Positions 1-12,172 are shown, counted from the first letter of the stretch. The stretch: DNA of 64,000 nucleotides from Curtobacterium sp. MMLR14_010 (GCF_001865015.1 NZ_MJGV01000046.1:471993-535992); one strand, 5' to 3'. The notes: a model not told the origin generated them from the letters alone. Numbers and translations: made by a program.

Positions 1-55
1 GGCACCGCGCCTCCCGTCCGGTCCTGGTCGCGTCAGCGACCCGTGTGCGGCTCGC

Positions 56-2893
<2,838 letters not shown>

Positions 2894-3013
2894 TGTGCCG
2901 CCTCCTGAGTTGATCGATCGTGCCCTCGTCCTCGTGGGCCGTCCCACCAGCACGGTAGACCTCCGCCGCCGGGTGCGATGCCCCCGCGGAGATGTCTTGA
3001 TGTCGAGAGAACT

Positions 3014-3874
3014 CTACACCGCAGCCTGGTCCGGCTCGCGTTTGAACACCGTGCGGGTGAGCAGCCACGTCACCCAGAGCATCGCCGCGTAGAGCGGGAC
3101 GCCCGTGATGAGCTTGATGCCGGCGAGGAGTTCGACCTGCGCCGTCAGGTAGAGCGGGATCTCGATGACGAGCCGGAGCGCGAACAGCCCGACCCAGAGC
3201 CACGTCGCGACCGTCAGCACGCGGCGCTTGCCCGGGTCGGCACGCCAGTCGGTGCCCGTGCCGTCCTCGTCCTGTGGCAGGAGCAGGCCGACGATGAGCC
3301 CGATGAGCGGCCGGCGGATCACCAGCGTCACGAGGAGTCCGACGAGGCACACCAGGTTGATGACGATCCCCGGGATGAAGTTGCTCTCCGCCTTGCCGGT
3401 GATGAGCGCGAGGCCGGCCGAGATCGCCACGCCGAGGATGCCTGCGAACGACATCGCCAGGGACTGCCGCTGCACCAGCCGGAGCACGACGAAGACGAGT
3501 CCGACGAGCACGGGGATCACGACGCTCGGGACGAGTTCCTTCGTGATCGCGTAGACGATCAGGAACGCGAAGCCCGGCAGCACCGACTCCGCGAGGCCGC
3601 GCACGCCGCCCACCGCGGTCACGAGGGCGCGGCCGGAGGGCGCTTCTCCCGGTGCCACCTGCCCGATGCCCGCGTTCCGGACGGCGTCGCGGAGCTGGGC
3701 GTTCAGCGACAGCGGCTCGGCGCGCTCGTCCGCGAAGCGGTCGTCCTCGGCGCGGGCGTCCGTAGAGCGGGCGTCCGTGGAGCGGGCGTCCGTGGCCGGA
3801 GCATGCGCTGCCGGAGCGGGCGCATCGGTGGACGCGACCCCCTCGGGGTCAGCAGGGTCGAGACGGTCCGACAC
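3014..3874 (-). CDS. DUF3159 membrane protein
   Basis: Integral membrane protein of unknown function, 286 residues. The first 85 residues are polar and include tandem STDAR-type pentapeptides encoded by 15-bp repeats near 3755-3800. The rest has about six hydrophobic segments, starting with LPGFAFLIVYAITKELV and ending with VPLYAAMLWVTWLL, matching the DUF3159 family. The GTG start has an AGGAGG site four bases upstream. It lies 15 bp downstream of the DUF3710 gene, so the two are almost certainly cotranscribed. The family is nearly always found beside dut and DUF3710 in actinobacteria; its biochemical role is not known. Confidence 0.85.
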   Translation of the reverse strand: MSDRLDPADPEGVASTDAPAPAAHAPATDARSTDARSTDARAEDDRFADERAEPLSLNAQLRDAVRNAGIGQVAPGEAPSGRALVTAVGGVRGLAESVLPGFAFLIVYAITKELVPSVVIPVLVGLVFVVLRLVQRQSLAMSFAGILGVAISAGLALITGKAESNFIPGIVINLVCLVGLLVTLVIRRPLIGLIVGLLLPQDEDGTGTDWRADPGKRRVLTVATWLWVGLFALRLVIEIPLYLTAQVELLAGIKLITGVPLYAAMLWVTWLLTRTVFKREPDQAAV

Positions 3875-3889
3875 CGGGCCTCCTGGTCG

Positions 3890-4612
3890 TCAGATCGCCG
3901 ACTGCGTCGACTTCGGCATGTGCAGCGGGATCAGGTCGCGCGGCGGCATCGGTGTGGTGCCGCGCACCACGACGACGCTGCGGAAGAGCTCTTCGATCTC
4001 CTCGGCGTCCTCGGGCGAGTCGGCGGCCTTGCCGGCGATCACGCCGCGGAGGAACCAGCGGGGTCCGTCGACGCCGATGAAGCGCGCAGGGCGGGCTCCG
4101 GCGACGCCGCCGTCCCCGTCCACGACGACCGGGACGCTGGCGCGGAGCTCGGGACCGAACGGGCCGTCGACCTCGGTCACGGTGCCGCCCTGGCGCTCGA
4201 TCTGGTCGGCGATCTGCGCGCGGATCTCGTGCCAGAGGCCGGTGGAGCGCGGTGCGGCGAACGGCTGGACCTGGAGCGTGGAGTCGTCGTAGTCGAGCCC
4301 GACCGCGACGACGCGCTGGGAGCCCTCCTCGACCTCGAGCCGGAGGTGCAGGCCCTCTCGCGGCAGGATCTTCACGCCGCCCAGGTCGACGTAGGGCCGG
4401 ACCGGGTTGGCCTCGGTCTCGTCGAGCGGGCCGGCGTCCTCGCGGTCTGCCGGCGCGGACTTGCCGGTCGGTGCGACGGCGTCGACCTCGTCGAGTCCGG
4501 CGTCGGCCTCCACCGCGATGTCGACCTCCGGGGAGGTCTCCGCGACCTCGGCGTCGTCGGCGACCGCAGCGGCCACCTCGACCTCGTCACGCTTGCGTCG
4601 GCCGATCCTCAT
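3890..4612 (-). CDS. DUF3710 domain protein
   Basis: Soluble protein of unknown function, 240 residues. After a charged N-terminus (MRIGRRKRDEVEVAA) and a stretch rich in Asp, Glu and Ala, the conserved domain begins near residue 70 with RPYVDLGGVKILPREGLHLRLEVEE and continues to PMPPRDLIPLHMP, which fits DUF3710. Its ATG overlaps the dut stop codon by four bases (ATGA), so translation is probably coupled to dut. Family members sit with dut and DUF3159 across actinobacteria, but no activity is established. Confidence 0.88.
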   Translation of the reverse strand: MRIGRRKRDEVEVAAAVADDAEVAETSPEVDIAVEADAGLDEVDAVAPTGKSAPADREDAGPLDETEANPVRPYVDLGGVKILPREGLHLRLEVEEGSQRVVAVGLDYDDSTLQVQPFAAPRSTGLWHEIRAQIADQIERQGGTVTEVDGPFGPELRASVPVVVDGDGGVAGARPARFIGVDGPRWFLRGVIAGKAADSPEDAEEIEELFRSVVVVRGTTPMPPRDLIPLHMPKSTQSAI

Positions 4613-5139
4613 CGCTGCGTTCCTTCCGTCTGGTTCGTGTGCGTCTGCGCGCCGTTGTCGGCGCTCGCGCTCGGGTCCGTCTGCGCGCCGCGGTCGGCGC
4701 TCGTGCCACCGTAGCCCGAGGAGCCGAAGCCGCCATGGCCACGGACACTGTCGGGGAGCTCGTCGACGCGCGTGAACACCACCGGGGGCACCGGCATGAC
4801 GATCATCTGCGCGATGCGGTCGCCCACGTGGACCTCGTACGGCTCCGCCTGGTCGGTGTTGAGCAGCGCGACCTTGATCTCCCCGCGGTAGCCGGAGTCG
4901 ACCGTGCCGGGCGAGTTCACGATGGTGATGCCGTGCTTGGCCGCGAGACCGCTGCGGGGCACCACGAACGCGGCGTGGCCGTCCGGCAGGGCGATCGAGA
5001 CGCCCGTGCCGACCAGGCGGCGCTCACCCGGCGCGAGGACGAAGGCCTCGGTCGAGACGAGGTCGGCGCCGGCATCGCCGGGGTGGGCGTGGACGGGAGC
5101 GTTCTCCCCGGTCCAGAGCACGTCGACAGGTTCGGTCAC
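4609..5139 (-). CDS. dut: dUTP diphosphatase
   Basis: Hydrolyses dUTP to dUMP and pyrophosphate, keeping uracil out of DNA and feeding dTMP synthesis. The trimeric dUTPase motifs are present in order: AHPGDAGADL, VPRSGLAAKHG, NSPGTVDSGYRGEIKVAL, GDRIAQMIV and the C-terminal arm RGHGGFGSSGYGG. About 25 residues follow that arm, an unusual Ser/Thr/Gln-rich tail with two repeats of a DxGAQT motif. The GTG start at 5139 has no Shine-Dalgarno sequence, but TACCCT (5146-5151) lies six bases upstream, so the mRNA is probably leaderless. First gene of the dut-DUF3710-DUF3159 operon. Confidence 0.96.
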   Translation of the reverse strand: MTEPVDVLWTGENAPVHAHPGDAGADLVSTEAFVLAPGERRLVGTGVSIALPDGHAAFVVPRSGLAAKHGITIVNSPGTVDSGYRGEIKVALLNTDQAEPYEVHVGDRIAQMIVMPVPPVVFTRVDELPDSVRGHGGFGSSGYGGTSADRGAQTDPSASADNGAQTHTNQTEGTQR

Positions 5140-5204
5140 GTGACGAGGGTAGTGCAGCCCGTGACCGTTCCGTGACCTCAGGTGAGTCGTGGTCGAATGG
5201 TCCC

Positions 5205-5636
5205 GTGACCCTGTACCGCGAACGTCTCTGGGCGCCGCCGAGCCTGTACCTGGCGACGGCGCTCGTCATCCCCGCGAGCCTGCTCGTGTTCCTGCCGATC
5301 AGCATCGTGACGGGGATCATCGTCGCCGCGGCGATGGAGGTCGGCGTGCTCGTGTTGCTCTGGGCCGTCGCACCCGTGATCGAGGTGACGGACACCGAGT
5401 TCCGCGCCGGACGGGCCCACCTGCCACGTGCGGTCGTCGGCGAGGTCGTGCCGTTCCACGGGGCCGAGGCCACGACGCAGCGCGGCACGAAGCTGGACGC
5501 CCGGGCGTGGACGCTCTTCCGCGGGTACGTCCGGCCCGTCGTGCGCGTCGAGGTCCGCGACGACGCCGACCCCACCCCGTACTGGCTCGTCAGCGTGCGG
5601 GACCCGGACAAGGTCGTCGACGCGCTGCGCTCCTGA
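5205..5636 (+). CDS. DUF3093 membrane protein
   Basis: Small membrane protein of unknown function, 143 residues. The family signature YRERLWAPPSLYLATAL opens the protein, followed by two hydrophobic helices (LVIPASLLVFLPISIV and IVAAAMEVGVLVLLWAV) and a soluble domain ending DPDKVVDALRS. Two GTG starts are possible, 5172 and 5205, and neither has a good ribosome site. I prefer 5205 because it begins right at the conserved domain and a weak -10-like TCGAAT sits six bases upstream. It is divergent from dut, an arrangement common in actinobacteria. Confidence 0.85.
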   Translation: MTLYRERLWAPPSLYLATALVIPASLLVFLPISIVTGIIVAAAMEVGVLVLLWAVAPVIEVTDTEFRAGRAHLPRAVVGEVVPFHGAEATTQRGTKLDARAWTLFRGYVRPVVRVEVRDDADPTPYWLVSVRDPDKVVDALRS

Positions 5637-5639
5637 CCC

Positions 5640-6045
5640 CGGCCGCGGCCGCGAGGCGCCCCGTCTCGAGGCAGCCGCGCTCCCGAGACACCCCCGTCTC
5701 GCGTCGCCTGCGCTCCCGAGACACCCCTGTCTACGCCAGACACCCCCGTCTGACTCGTTCTGCGCGCCCGAGACGCCCCCGTCTCGCACCCTGCGCGTGC
5801 TGAGACACCGGCGTCTCGACGAAACGCCCCAGAACTCCCGAGACCCCGCCGAAACCCGCGGCGTCTCGCCCGGGCAGCGGCGTCTCACGCAGACACCCCC
5901 GTCTCGCACCCGGCGCGTGCCGAGACACCGGCGTCTCGACGAAACACTCCCGAACTCCCGACACACCGCCGAAAACTGCGGCGTCTCGTCCGGAGAAGGG
6001 CGTCTCACGCAGACACCCCCGTCTCGCGCCGGCACAGGCCCGCAC
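5640..6045. repeat. GTCTC-rich tandem repeat block with 120-bp units
   Basis: This 0.5-kb gap between DUF3093 and DUF4193 holds no plausible gene. From 5761 it contains imperfect 120-bp tandem units (5761-5880, 5881-6000 and a partial third from 6001). Each has several short inverted repeats of the form GAGAC-N6-GTCTC, often with a C-rich loop (GAGACACCCCCGTCTC). The 5640-5760 stretch carries shorter versions of the same hairpins. The units differ at many positions, so the array is old or not homogenised. Confidence 0.85.
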
Positions 6046-6085
6046 GCCGTCCCCACCACCTGCCCCACGCCCCCAGACATGACGA

Positions 6086-6117
6086 ACGGCCCACACCCCC
6101 GAGGGGATGCGGGCCGT
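6086..6117 (-). terminator. Hairpin after DUF4193
   Basis: ACGGCCC (6086-6092) pairs with GGGCCGT (6111-6117), with an inner CCC/GGG pairing in the loop. It begins 17 bp past the DUF4193 stop codon on the minus strand. There is no clear T-tract, so strength is uncertain. Confidence 0.55.
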
Positions 6118-6133
6118 CCGACGTTCGCGTGTC

Positions 6134-6433
6134 CTAGAGCGCAGCGCACTCCGCGCAGACCGGGCCGAGCTTCGACTCGTGGTCGAGCTGCGACCGGTGC
6201 TTCACGAGGAAGCACTCGACGCAGGTGAACTCGTCCACCTGCGGGGGCAGCACGACGACGTCGAGGTCGACGTCGCTGAGGTCCTGTCCGGCGAGTTCGA
6301 AGCTGCCGGGGTTGTCCGAGTCGTCATCGACGACCCCGGACATCTTGTCGGGCACGCGCTCCTTGAGGGCCTCGATCGACTCCGAATCGGAGTTGTCGTC
6401 GGTCTTCCGGGGGGCGTCGTAATCGGTGGCCAT
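6134..6433 (-). CDS. DUF4193 zinc-binding-like small protein
   Basis: Acidic 99-residue protein of unknown function that starts MATDYDAPRKTDDNSDSESIEALKERVPDKMSG, the typical DUF4193 N-terminus. The C-terminal third has two paired cysteines, FTCVECFLVKHRSQ and PVCAECAAL, that probably bind zinc. An in-frame ATG two codons upstream (6439) is the alternative start. A -10-like GATACT lies on the minus strand at 6484-6489, giving a leader of about 45 nt. The gene is divergent from sepH and sits in the conserved actinobacterial dut neighbourhood. Confidence 0.92.
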   Translation of the reverse strand: MATDYDAPRKTDDNSDSESIEALKERVPDKMSGVVDDDSDNPGSFELAGQDLSDVDLDVVVLPPQVDEFTCVECFLVKHRSQLDHESKLGPVCAECAAL

Positions 6434-6750
6434 GCCCATCCATTTCTCGTATCGAGAGGTCGTCGCCGGAGATCGGCGGCGACAGTATCCAACACGTGCC
6501 GCCTCGATGCAAACTGAGCGGTCAGCGGCTCGTCTGGGCGTGCAACCCGGCGCGGCGTCCGACCATTCCCGAGGGCCAGAACCGATCCCGCCGAACACCG
6601 ACACACGCGACCGCGCTGCACCGTGAACGGCAGGCCCGTCCGCCGCACCGGAAACGGCACGCCCGTGCGCCTCCCCGGAAACCGGCCGACACCGCTGCAT
6701 ACTTCCCGGGTACGACGCAGACCGTACGCAACTGCTCGGAAGGCGGAACC
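6434..6750. promoter_or_regulatory. Divergent promoter region DUF4193/sepH
   Basis: This 317-bp non-coding gap separates two divergent genes. A -10-like GATACT on the minus strand (plus 6484-6489) serves DUF4193. A -10-like CATACT at 6698-6703 on the plus strand would place the sepH start near 6710, leaving a leader of about 40 nt with a GGAAGG ribosome site. I see no operator that I recognise. Confidence 0.5.
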
Positions 6751-7773
6751 ATGCAAGACGTGAGAGTCATCGGAGTGGAGTCCGGGGCACTCCTGCTCGC
6801 GACCGACGGCGGCAGCGAGTTCCGGTTGCCCGTCACCTCGGCGCTGCCGGGGCAGGTCCGACAGGCGAACCCCGACGGCATGCCGCAGAAGCGCGTGTCC
6901 CCGAAGGACGTCCAGGCCCGGATCCGCAGCGGTGCCGACGCAGCCGACGTCGCCTCGGCGCTCGACGTCGACGTCGAGTACGTCCGCCGCTTCGAGGGCC
7001 CCGTCCTCGCCGAGCGTGCCTTCATCCTCGACGCCGCCCGCCGCGTGCCGGTGACGCCGTCCGACGAGCCAGCACCCGACGTGTTCGGCGACGCCATCAC
7101 GGCCCGCCTCGAGTCCGGTGAGGCCACCGGCGTCACCTGGTCGAGCTGGAAGCACGTGGAGAACGGCTGGCAGGTGCAGGTCCGCTACACCGCTGGCGAG
7201 GTCGAGCACGACGCCCAGTGGTCGTTCGACCCGAAGACCTCGACGCTGACGCCGGACACCAGCGACGCGCACCGGCTCTCGCACACCGAGGACGAGGGCC
7301 TCGCGCCCCGCCTCCGCGCCGTCGAGTACGAGCAGCAGGACACCGACGGCACCCGGTTCGACTCCGGCGCCTTCCGGGTCGACGAGCCCGACGAGGCCGT
7401 CACGAACCCCGAGGTCCCCGAGCGCGCCCCGCTCCGGGCGCCGCTCCCCCGCATCGGCACAGCGCAGATCGAGGAGCGTCCGCCGGGCAACGAGACCGCC
7501 GACCTGCTCGAGGCCCTCCGCCGCCGCCGCGGGGAGCGCGAGTCCGTCACGTTCGCCGATCAGCAGCAGGAGGAGCAGCGCGGATCGGTCAGCGTGGTCG
7601 ACATCCCGCTGCACGGCTTCACCGACACGAACGACACGGCCCCGCAGCCGGACGGCCGTCCGTCCTCCGCCCCGGACTCCGAGGGTCGCCAGGACCGCAA
7701 GAAGCGCAGCCGCCGCTCGATGCCGAGCTGGGACGAGATCGTGTTCGGGACCCGTCCCGACGACGAGGTCTGA
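6751..7773 (+). CDS. sepH: Septation protein SepH (DUF3071)
   Basis: SepH binds FtsZ and promotes its assembly during actinobacterial cell division. The 340-residue product begins MQDVRVIGVESGALLLATDGG and contains the conserved DUF3071 domain with its helix-turn-helix part (RVSPKDVQARIRSGADAADVASALDVDVEYVRRFEGPVLAER, residues 49-90). A long disordered acidic/Pro-rich linker follows, then the conserved basic C-terminal tail KKRSRRSMPSWDEIVFGTR. The ATG at 6751 has GGAAGG upstream; an in-frame extension back to 6496 has no support. Function is known from Streptomyces and mycobacterial homologues and inferred here. Confidence 0.92.
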   Translation: MQDVRVIGVESGALLLATDGGSEFRLPVTSALPGQVRQANPDGMPQKRVSPKDVQARIRSGADAADVASALDVDVEYVRRFEGPVLAERAFILDAARRVPVTPSDEPAPDVFGDAITARLESGEATGVTWSSWKHVENGWQVQVRYTAGEVEHDAQWSFDPKTSTLTPDTSDAHRLSHTEDEGLAPRLRAVEYEQQDTDGTRFDSGAFRVDEPDEAVTNPEVPERAPLRAPLPRIGTAQIEERPPGNETADLLEALRRRRGERESVTFADQQQEEQRGSVSVVDIPLHGFTDTNDTAPQPDGRPSSAPDSEGRQDRKKRSRRSMPSWDEIVFGTRPDDEV

Positions 7774-7799
7774 CCCCTCCACCATCCCGGGAGGGCCGC

Positions 7800-7834
7800 A
7801 GCAGCCCGCCACGCACCTCGCGTGGCGGGCTGCT
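7800..7834. terminator. Bidirectional terminator sepH / phosphodiesterase
   Basis: Two perfect 14-nt arms, AGCAGCCCGCCACG (7800-7813) and its complement (7821-7834), flank a 7-nt loop between two convergent genes. Confidence 0.8.
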
Positions 7835-7869
7835 CCCGTCCAGGGCTCGGTGCGGGTCGTGCGCGCCGC

Positions 7870-9021
7870 TCAGCTCGCGAACGCCCCGGCCAGGCGGAGC
7901 GGCACGAGCAGCTCGTCGTCGGTCATCGCCCCGTGCTGGCCGATCATCCGCTTCGGCACCGCTCCGGGCTTCAGCGCCCGGTCGTCGTTGAACGCCCACG
8001 TGCTCCTGGCCACCACGACCACGTCGCCGATGCGCGGGAGCACGTCGTCGGACACGGCGCCGAACCAGCCAGCGGCGATCGCCTCGTCCCGGCTGGCGAC
8101 GTAAGCCCGCTTGCCGTAGGTGCTGCGCCAGGCCTCGACCAGCGCGGGGACGTCGGTCCCGGGGGCCACGGTGAGCTGACGGCAGCGGGGGTCCCCCGCG
8201 ACGCCGACGACGCCCTCGAGCAGGTCGGGGTCGATCGCGATGTTCGCCTCCTCGGGCACGTCGAGGATGCCGTGGTCGGCCGTGACGAGGACGCCGACGT
8301 CCCGGGCCACGCCGGCGGCCAGGCGGGCGAGCTCCCCGTCGAGCGACTCGAGCGCCGCGGTCCACCGGTCGGACTGCCACCCGTGCTTGTGCGCGATCGA
8401 GTCGAGCTCGGGCACGTAGAGGTACACGAGCGCCGTACCCGTGAGCGTGGCTGCGATCGCTGCGTCCACCCGCTGGGTCACGGTGTCGGCGGGGACGTAC
8501 CGCGCGCCGCTGAGCACGTTCGCGGTCATGCCCGACGACTCGTACCGCGCCGGACCGACGACCACGGGGTCGACGCCGAGGGCCGGGGCCTCGGTGAACA
8601 GGGTGGGCGTGCGGAGCCACCCGGCGGGCACCTCGTCGTCCCACCCGCTGAGCAGGTTCACGACCTGGCCGGTGTCCGGGCTCCAGCCGCTGTAGCCGAC
8701 CACGCCGTGGGTGCCGGGCGACCGACCGGTCGTCAGGGTCGAGAGCGCCGCGGCTGTCGTCGTCGGGAACCCGCTGCGCAGGCGCTTCCGGGAGCCCGTC
8801 AGGAACCGGGCGTGCCCGGCACGCGCGCCGAGCGCGTTCGCCCCGAGGCCGTCGACCAGGACGACGACCGCGGAACGGGCGGGGCGGAGCGGGATCCGAG
8901 CCTCCAGGCCGTGTGTCCGCAACCACGTGTCGTCCGCAGCGCCGAGGGCCACGAGGCAACTCGGCAGCACGTCGGCGAGGTTCGCGGTGGCGTCGGGGGC
9001 CGTCGGTAGGCTCTGTGTCAC
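7870..9021 (-). CDS. Nucleotide pyrophosphatase / alkaline phosphatase superfamily protein
   Basis: Predicted metal-dependent phosphodiesterase or phosphatase, 383 residues, type I phosphodiesterase fold. The N-terminal metal-binding region reads [15 protein letters not shown], the Thr nucleophile lies in [29 protein letters not shown], and later metal ligands are in [16 protein letters not shown] and VTADHGILD. No signal peptide is visible. The GTG at 9021 follows GGGAGG by eight bases. It is divergent from parC. The substrate cannot be read from sequence. Confidence 0.88.
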   Translation of the reverse strand: MTQSLPTAPDATANLADVLPSCLVALGAADDTWLRTHGLEARIPLRPARSAVVVLVDGLGANALGARAGHARFLTGSRKRLRSGFPTTTAAALSTLTTGRSPGTHGVVGYSGWSPDTGQVVNLLSGWDDEVPAGWLRTPTLFTEAPALGVDPVVVGPARYESSGMTANVLSGARYVPADTVTQRVDAAIAATLTGTALVYLYVPELDSIAHKHGWQSDRWTAALESLDGELARLAAGVARDVGVLVTADHGILDVPEEANIAIDPDLLEGVVGVAGDPRCRQLTVAPGTDVPALVEAWRSTYGKRAYVASRDEAIAAGWFGAVSDDVLPRIGDVVVVARSTWAFNDDRALKPGAVPKRMIGQHGAMTDDELLVPLRLAGAFAS

Positions 9022-9046
9022 CCTCCGATCCTCCCAGAAAGGTCCC

Positions 9047-11533
9047 ATGGCACGCACGGACACAGTCGGTCTCCCCGACGGTGAGCGCATCGAGGACGTC
9101 GACGTCTCCGAGGAGATGCAGGGCTCGTTCCTCGAGTACGCCTACTCGGTCATCTACTCGCGTGCCCTGCCCGACGCCCGCGACGGCCTCAAGCCCGTGC
9201 AGCGTCGCATCCTGTACCAGATGTCGGAGATGGGTCTGCGGCCGGACCGCGGCCACGTGAAGAGCGCCCGCGTCACCGGCGAGGTGATGGGCAAGCTGCA
9301 CCCGCACGGCGACGGCGCCATCTACGACGCCCTGGTGCGCATGGCGCAGCCGTTCACGATGCGCGTGCCCCTGGTGGACGGCCACGGCAACTTCGGGTCG
9401 CTCGACGACGGCCCCGCCGCTGCCCGGTACACCGAGGCCCGGCTCGCCGAACCGTCGATGGCCATGACGGAGAACCTCGGCGAGGACGTCGTCGACTTCG
9501 TCCCGAACTACGACAACCAGATCATGCAGCCCGGCGTGCTGCCGGCCGCGTTCCCGAACCTGCTGGTCAACGGAGCCTCCGGCATCGCCGTCGGCATGGC
9601 GACGAACATGGCGCCGCACAACCTCGGCGAGGTGGTCGAGGCCGCCAAGCACCTGCTCCTGCACCCGAAGGCCTCGCTCGAGGAACTCATGGAGTACGTG
9701 CCGGGGCCCGACCTGCCCTCCGGCGGCACGATCGTCGGCCTGTCCGGCGTGCGCGACGCCTACGCCACGGGCCGCGGCACCTTCCGCACCCGGTCCAAGG
9801 TCAGCGTCGAGACCCTGTCGCCGCGCAAGACCGGCCTCGTCGTGACCGAGCTGCCCTACCTCGTCGGCCCCGAGCGCGTCATCGAGAAGATCAAGGACGG
9901 CGTCCAGGCCAAGAAGCTCGTCGGCATCTCCGACGTCAACGACCTGACCGACCGCAACCACGGGCTGCGGCTCGTCATCGGCATCAAGTCCGGGTTCAAC
10001 CCCGCCGCCGTGCTCGAGCAGCTGTACAAGCACACGCCGCTCGAAGAGGGCTTCGGCATCAACAACGTCGCCCTGGTCAACGGGTCCCCGCGCACGCTCG
10101 GACTGCGGGAGCTCCTCGACGTCTACGTGCAGCACCGGATCGCCGTCGTCACCCGGCGGTCCGAGTACCGGCTGGCGCGCCGACGCGAACGCCTGCACCT
10201 GGTCGAGGGCCTGCTCGTCGCGATCCTCGACATCGACGAGGTCATCCAGGTCATCCGCACGTCGGACGACTCCGAGGCCGCACGCAGCCGTCTCCGCGAC
10301 GTGTTCGACCTGTCCGAGGTGCAGGCCGAGTACATCCTCGAACTGCGGCTCCGGCGGCTCACGAAGTTCTCCCGCATGGAGCTCGAGGGCGAGCGGGACC
10401 AGCTCCTCGCCGACATCGCCGCGATCGAGGAACTGCTCGCCTCCGACGACCGCCTCCGGGCCCAGGTCGCGCTGGAGCTCACCGAGGTGTCCGACAAGTT
10501 CGCCACGCCTCGCCGCACGCTCCTGACCGAGGCCGACGCCCCCGTCCGCGGCGGCAAGAAGGCCGTGGTCGACCCCGAGGACCTCCAGGTCGCCGACGCC
10601 CCGTGCCGTGTCCTGCTGTCGACCACCGGCCGGCTCGTCCGGGTCGACGTCCCGACCGCCGAACTCGGGGTCGTGCGGGTGCCGAAGCGCTCCAAGCACG
10701 ACGCCGTCCTGTCGAGCGTGCTCAGCACCGTCCGCGGGCAGGTCGGCGCGCTGACCTCGACCGGCCGCATCGTGCGGTTCTCCCCCGTCGACGTGCCGTC
10801 CGTCCCGCCCGCTGCCGTCCGGCTCGACGCCGGCGTGCGGGTGCACGAGTACCTCGGCATCCCCCGCGGCGAGTCCGTCGTCGCCGTGGTCGACCTCAGC
10901 GCGGCGTCCGAGCACTCGCTCGCGATCGGCACTGCGCAGGGCGTCGTGAAGCGCGTCGTCCCCGGAGCCTGGCCGGACAAGCCCGACTTCGTGGCGATCG
11001 GGTTGAAGCCCGGCGACCAGGTCGTCGGCGCCACCCAGTCGGCCGAGTCGGACGACCTCGTGTTCATCACCTCGAACGCGCAGCTGCTCCGGTTCGGGGC
11101 GGCCGCCGTCCGTGCGCAGGGTCTGCCCGCCGGTGGGGTCGCTGGCGTGGCGCTGTCCTCCGGGGCCTCGGTGATCTGGTTCGGGGCCGTCGCTCCGTCC
11201 GAGGACGCCGTGGTCGCCACCGTCTCCACGTCCTCGTCCGCCCTGCCCGGTACGGACACCGGGCGCGCCAAGGTCTCGTCGCTGTCGGAGTTCCCCGCGA
11301 AGGGCCGTGCGACGCAGGGTGTGCGGGCGCACGCGTTCCTCAAGGGCGAGGACGGTCTGACCGTCGCGTGGGCCGGCATCGCGCCGCCGCACGCGGTCGG
11401 TACGGACGGCGCTGCCCGGACGCTGCCGGACTGGCTGTCGAAGCGCGACGGGTCGGGCAGCGCGCTCGACGACGTCGTCGGGTCGATCGGCGGCAGCGCG
11501 GCGACGCTCGACGGCACGCGCGGCGAGGCGTAG
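9047..11533 (+). CDS. parC: DNA topoisomerase IV subunit A
   Basis: Breakage-reunion subunit of the decatenating type IIA topoisomerase, 828 residues. The catalytic tyrosine is Tyr128 in AARYTEARL. The N-terminal motif [13 protein letters not shown] and the winged-helix region [17 protein letters not shown] are clear. The C-terminal beta-propeller repeats (from about residue 510) are of the ParC/GyrA type without a GyrA box that I can see. The residue at the classic quinolone-resistance serine position is Gly90. Start ATG has AGAAAGG upstream. Its partner parE lies 640 bp downstream in convergent orientation, unlike the usual tandem parE-parC order. Confidence 0.92.
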   Translation: MARTDTVGLPDGERIEDVDVSEEMQGSFLEYAYSVIYSRALPDARDGLKPVQRRILYQMSEMGLRPDRGHVKSARVTGEVMGKLHPHGDGAIYDALVRMAQPFTMRVPLVDGHGNFGSLDDGPAAARYTEARLAEPSMAMTENLGEDVVDFVPNYDNQIMQPGVLPAAFPNLLVNGASGIAVGMATNMAPHNLGEVVEAAKHLLLHPKASLEELMEYVPGPDLPSGGTIVGLSGVRDAYATGRGTFRTRSKVSVETLSPRKTGLVVTELPYLVGPERVIEKIKDGVQAKKLVGISDVNDLTDRNHGLRLVIGIKSGFNPAAVLEQLYKHTPLEEGFGINNVALVNGSPRTLGLRELLDVYVQHRIAVVTRRSEYRLARRRERLHLVEGLLVAILDIDEVIQVIRTSDDSEAARSRLRDVFDLSEVQAEYILELRLRRLTKFSRMELEGERDQLLADIAAIEELLASDDRLRAQVALELTEVSDKFATPRRTLLTEADAPVRGGKKAVVDPEDLQVADAPCRVLLSTTGRLVRVDVPTAELGVVRVPKRSKHDAVLSSVLSTVRGQVGALTSTGRIVRFSPVDVPSVPPAAVRLDAGVRVHEYLGIPRGESVVAVVDLSAASEHSLAIGTAQGVVKRVVPGAWPDKPDFVAIGLKPGDQVVGATQSAESDDLVFITSNAQLLRFGAAAVRAQGLPAGGVAGVALSSGASVIWFGAVAPSEDAVVATVSTSSSALPGTDTGRAKVSSLSEFPAKGRATQGVRAHAFLKGEDGLTVAWAGIAPPHAVGTDGAARTLPDWLSKRDGSGSALDDVVGSIGGSAATLDGTRGEA

Positions 11534-11580
11534 GGCGGTACGGGCACGCTCCCGCCTGTCCGCCCGCCTGCCCGCCTGCC

Positions 11581-11608
11581 CGATGTGACACGCCCCCGTC
11601 TCACATCG
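11581..11608. repeat. Short inverted repeat downstream of parC
   Basis: CGATGTGA (11581-11588) is repeated inverted at 11601-11608, 47 bp after the parC stop codon. It may act in termination and marks the left edge of the repeat region. Confidence 0.5.
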
Positions 11609-11686
11609 AGACACCCCTGTCATCCCGAGACGCCCTCGAACCGTCGAGACGCCGCCGGAAGTGGCAGCGTCTCGACGTCCAAGCGG

Positions 11687-11960
11687 CGTCTCGCGCAGAC
11701 AGGGGTGTTTCGCACGACCACGCCGGGCGGCCTGACTCCACACACCGGCGTCTCACGCAAACGGGGGTGTCCCGCACGACCACGCCGGGTGGCCTGACTC
11801 CACACACCGGCGTCTCACGCAGACAGGGGTGTCTCGCACGACCACGCCGGGCGGCCTGACTCCACACACCGGCGTCTCACGCAAACGGGGGTGTCCCGCA
11901 CGACCACGCCGGGTGGCCTGACTCCACACACCGGCGTCTCACGCAGACAGGGGCGTCTCG
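11687..11960. repeat. 62-bp tandem repeat array with ABAB order between parC and parE
   Basis: Four 62-bp units can be lined up on the motif CGTCTCACGC or CGTCTCGCGC, which starts at 11687, 11749, 11811, 11873 and 11935. Units alternate between two types. One contains CAGACAGGGGTGT and GGGCGG; the other contains CAAACGGGGGTGT and GGGTGG. The result is an A-B-A-B arrangement, a 124-bp dimer repeated twice. Each unit carries the GTCTC/AGAC hairpin motif also seen at 5.6-6.0 kb. No gene is supported here. Confidence 0.9.
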
Positions 11961-12172
11961 CACGCACGCCGCCAACCGCAGCCTCCACCGGTCAGGACAC
12001 CCCGCTCGTGTTCGTCGACGGGTCACGAAGCGTCGGTGTGAGCGCCTCGTGACGACGATCTCCGAGCACTCGGCGACCGACACACGGGGTGTTCTGACCA
12101 CTCGGCGCCTCGACTGGACGACACACGACCGCCGATCACTCGGCTACGCGACTCCGCTTGCCGACGACCCCG
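11961..12172. other. Non-coding gap before the parE 3' end
   Basis: This stretch has no credible gene. It contains a diverged copy of the dispersed GACACCCCGCT motif (around 11997) that also occurs at 43.5 and 50.9-51.2 kb, followed by CACTCGGCG-type short repeats. Confidence 0.5.

Noticed and set aside
5640..6045. CRISPR array
   Set aside because: The repeats are degenerate, contain internal hairpins, have no unique spacers of constant length, and no cas genes are present.
7619..11743. 1374-residue minus-strand frame opposite parC
   Set aside because: Antisense to parC and the phosphodiesterase; composition is that of a shadow ORF.
11601..12101. Several short minus-strand frames in the 62-bp repeat array
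   Set aside because: Their translations are just translated repeats (for example GVRPPGVVVRDTPV) with no family resemblance. No ribosome sites.
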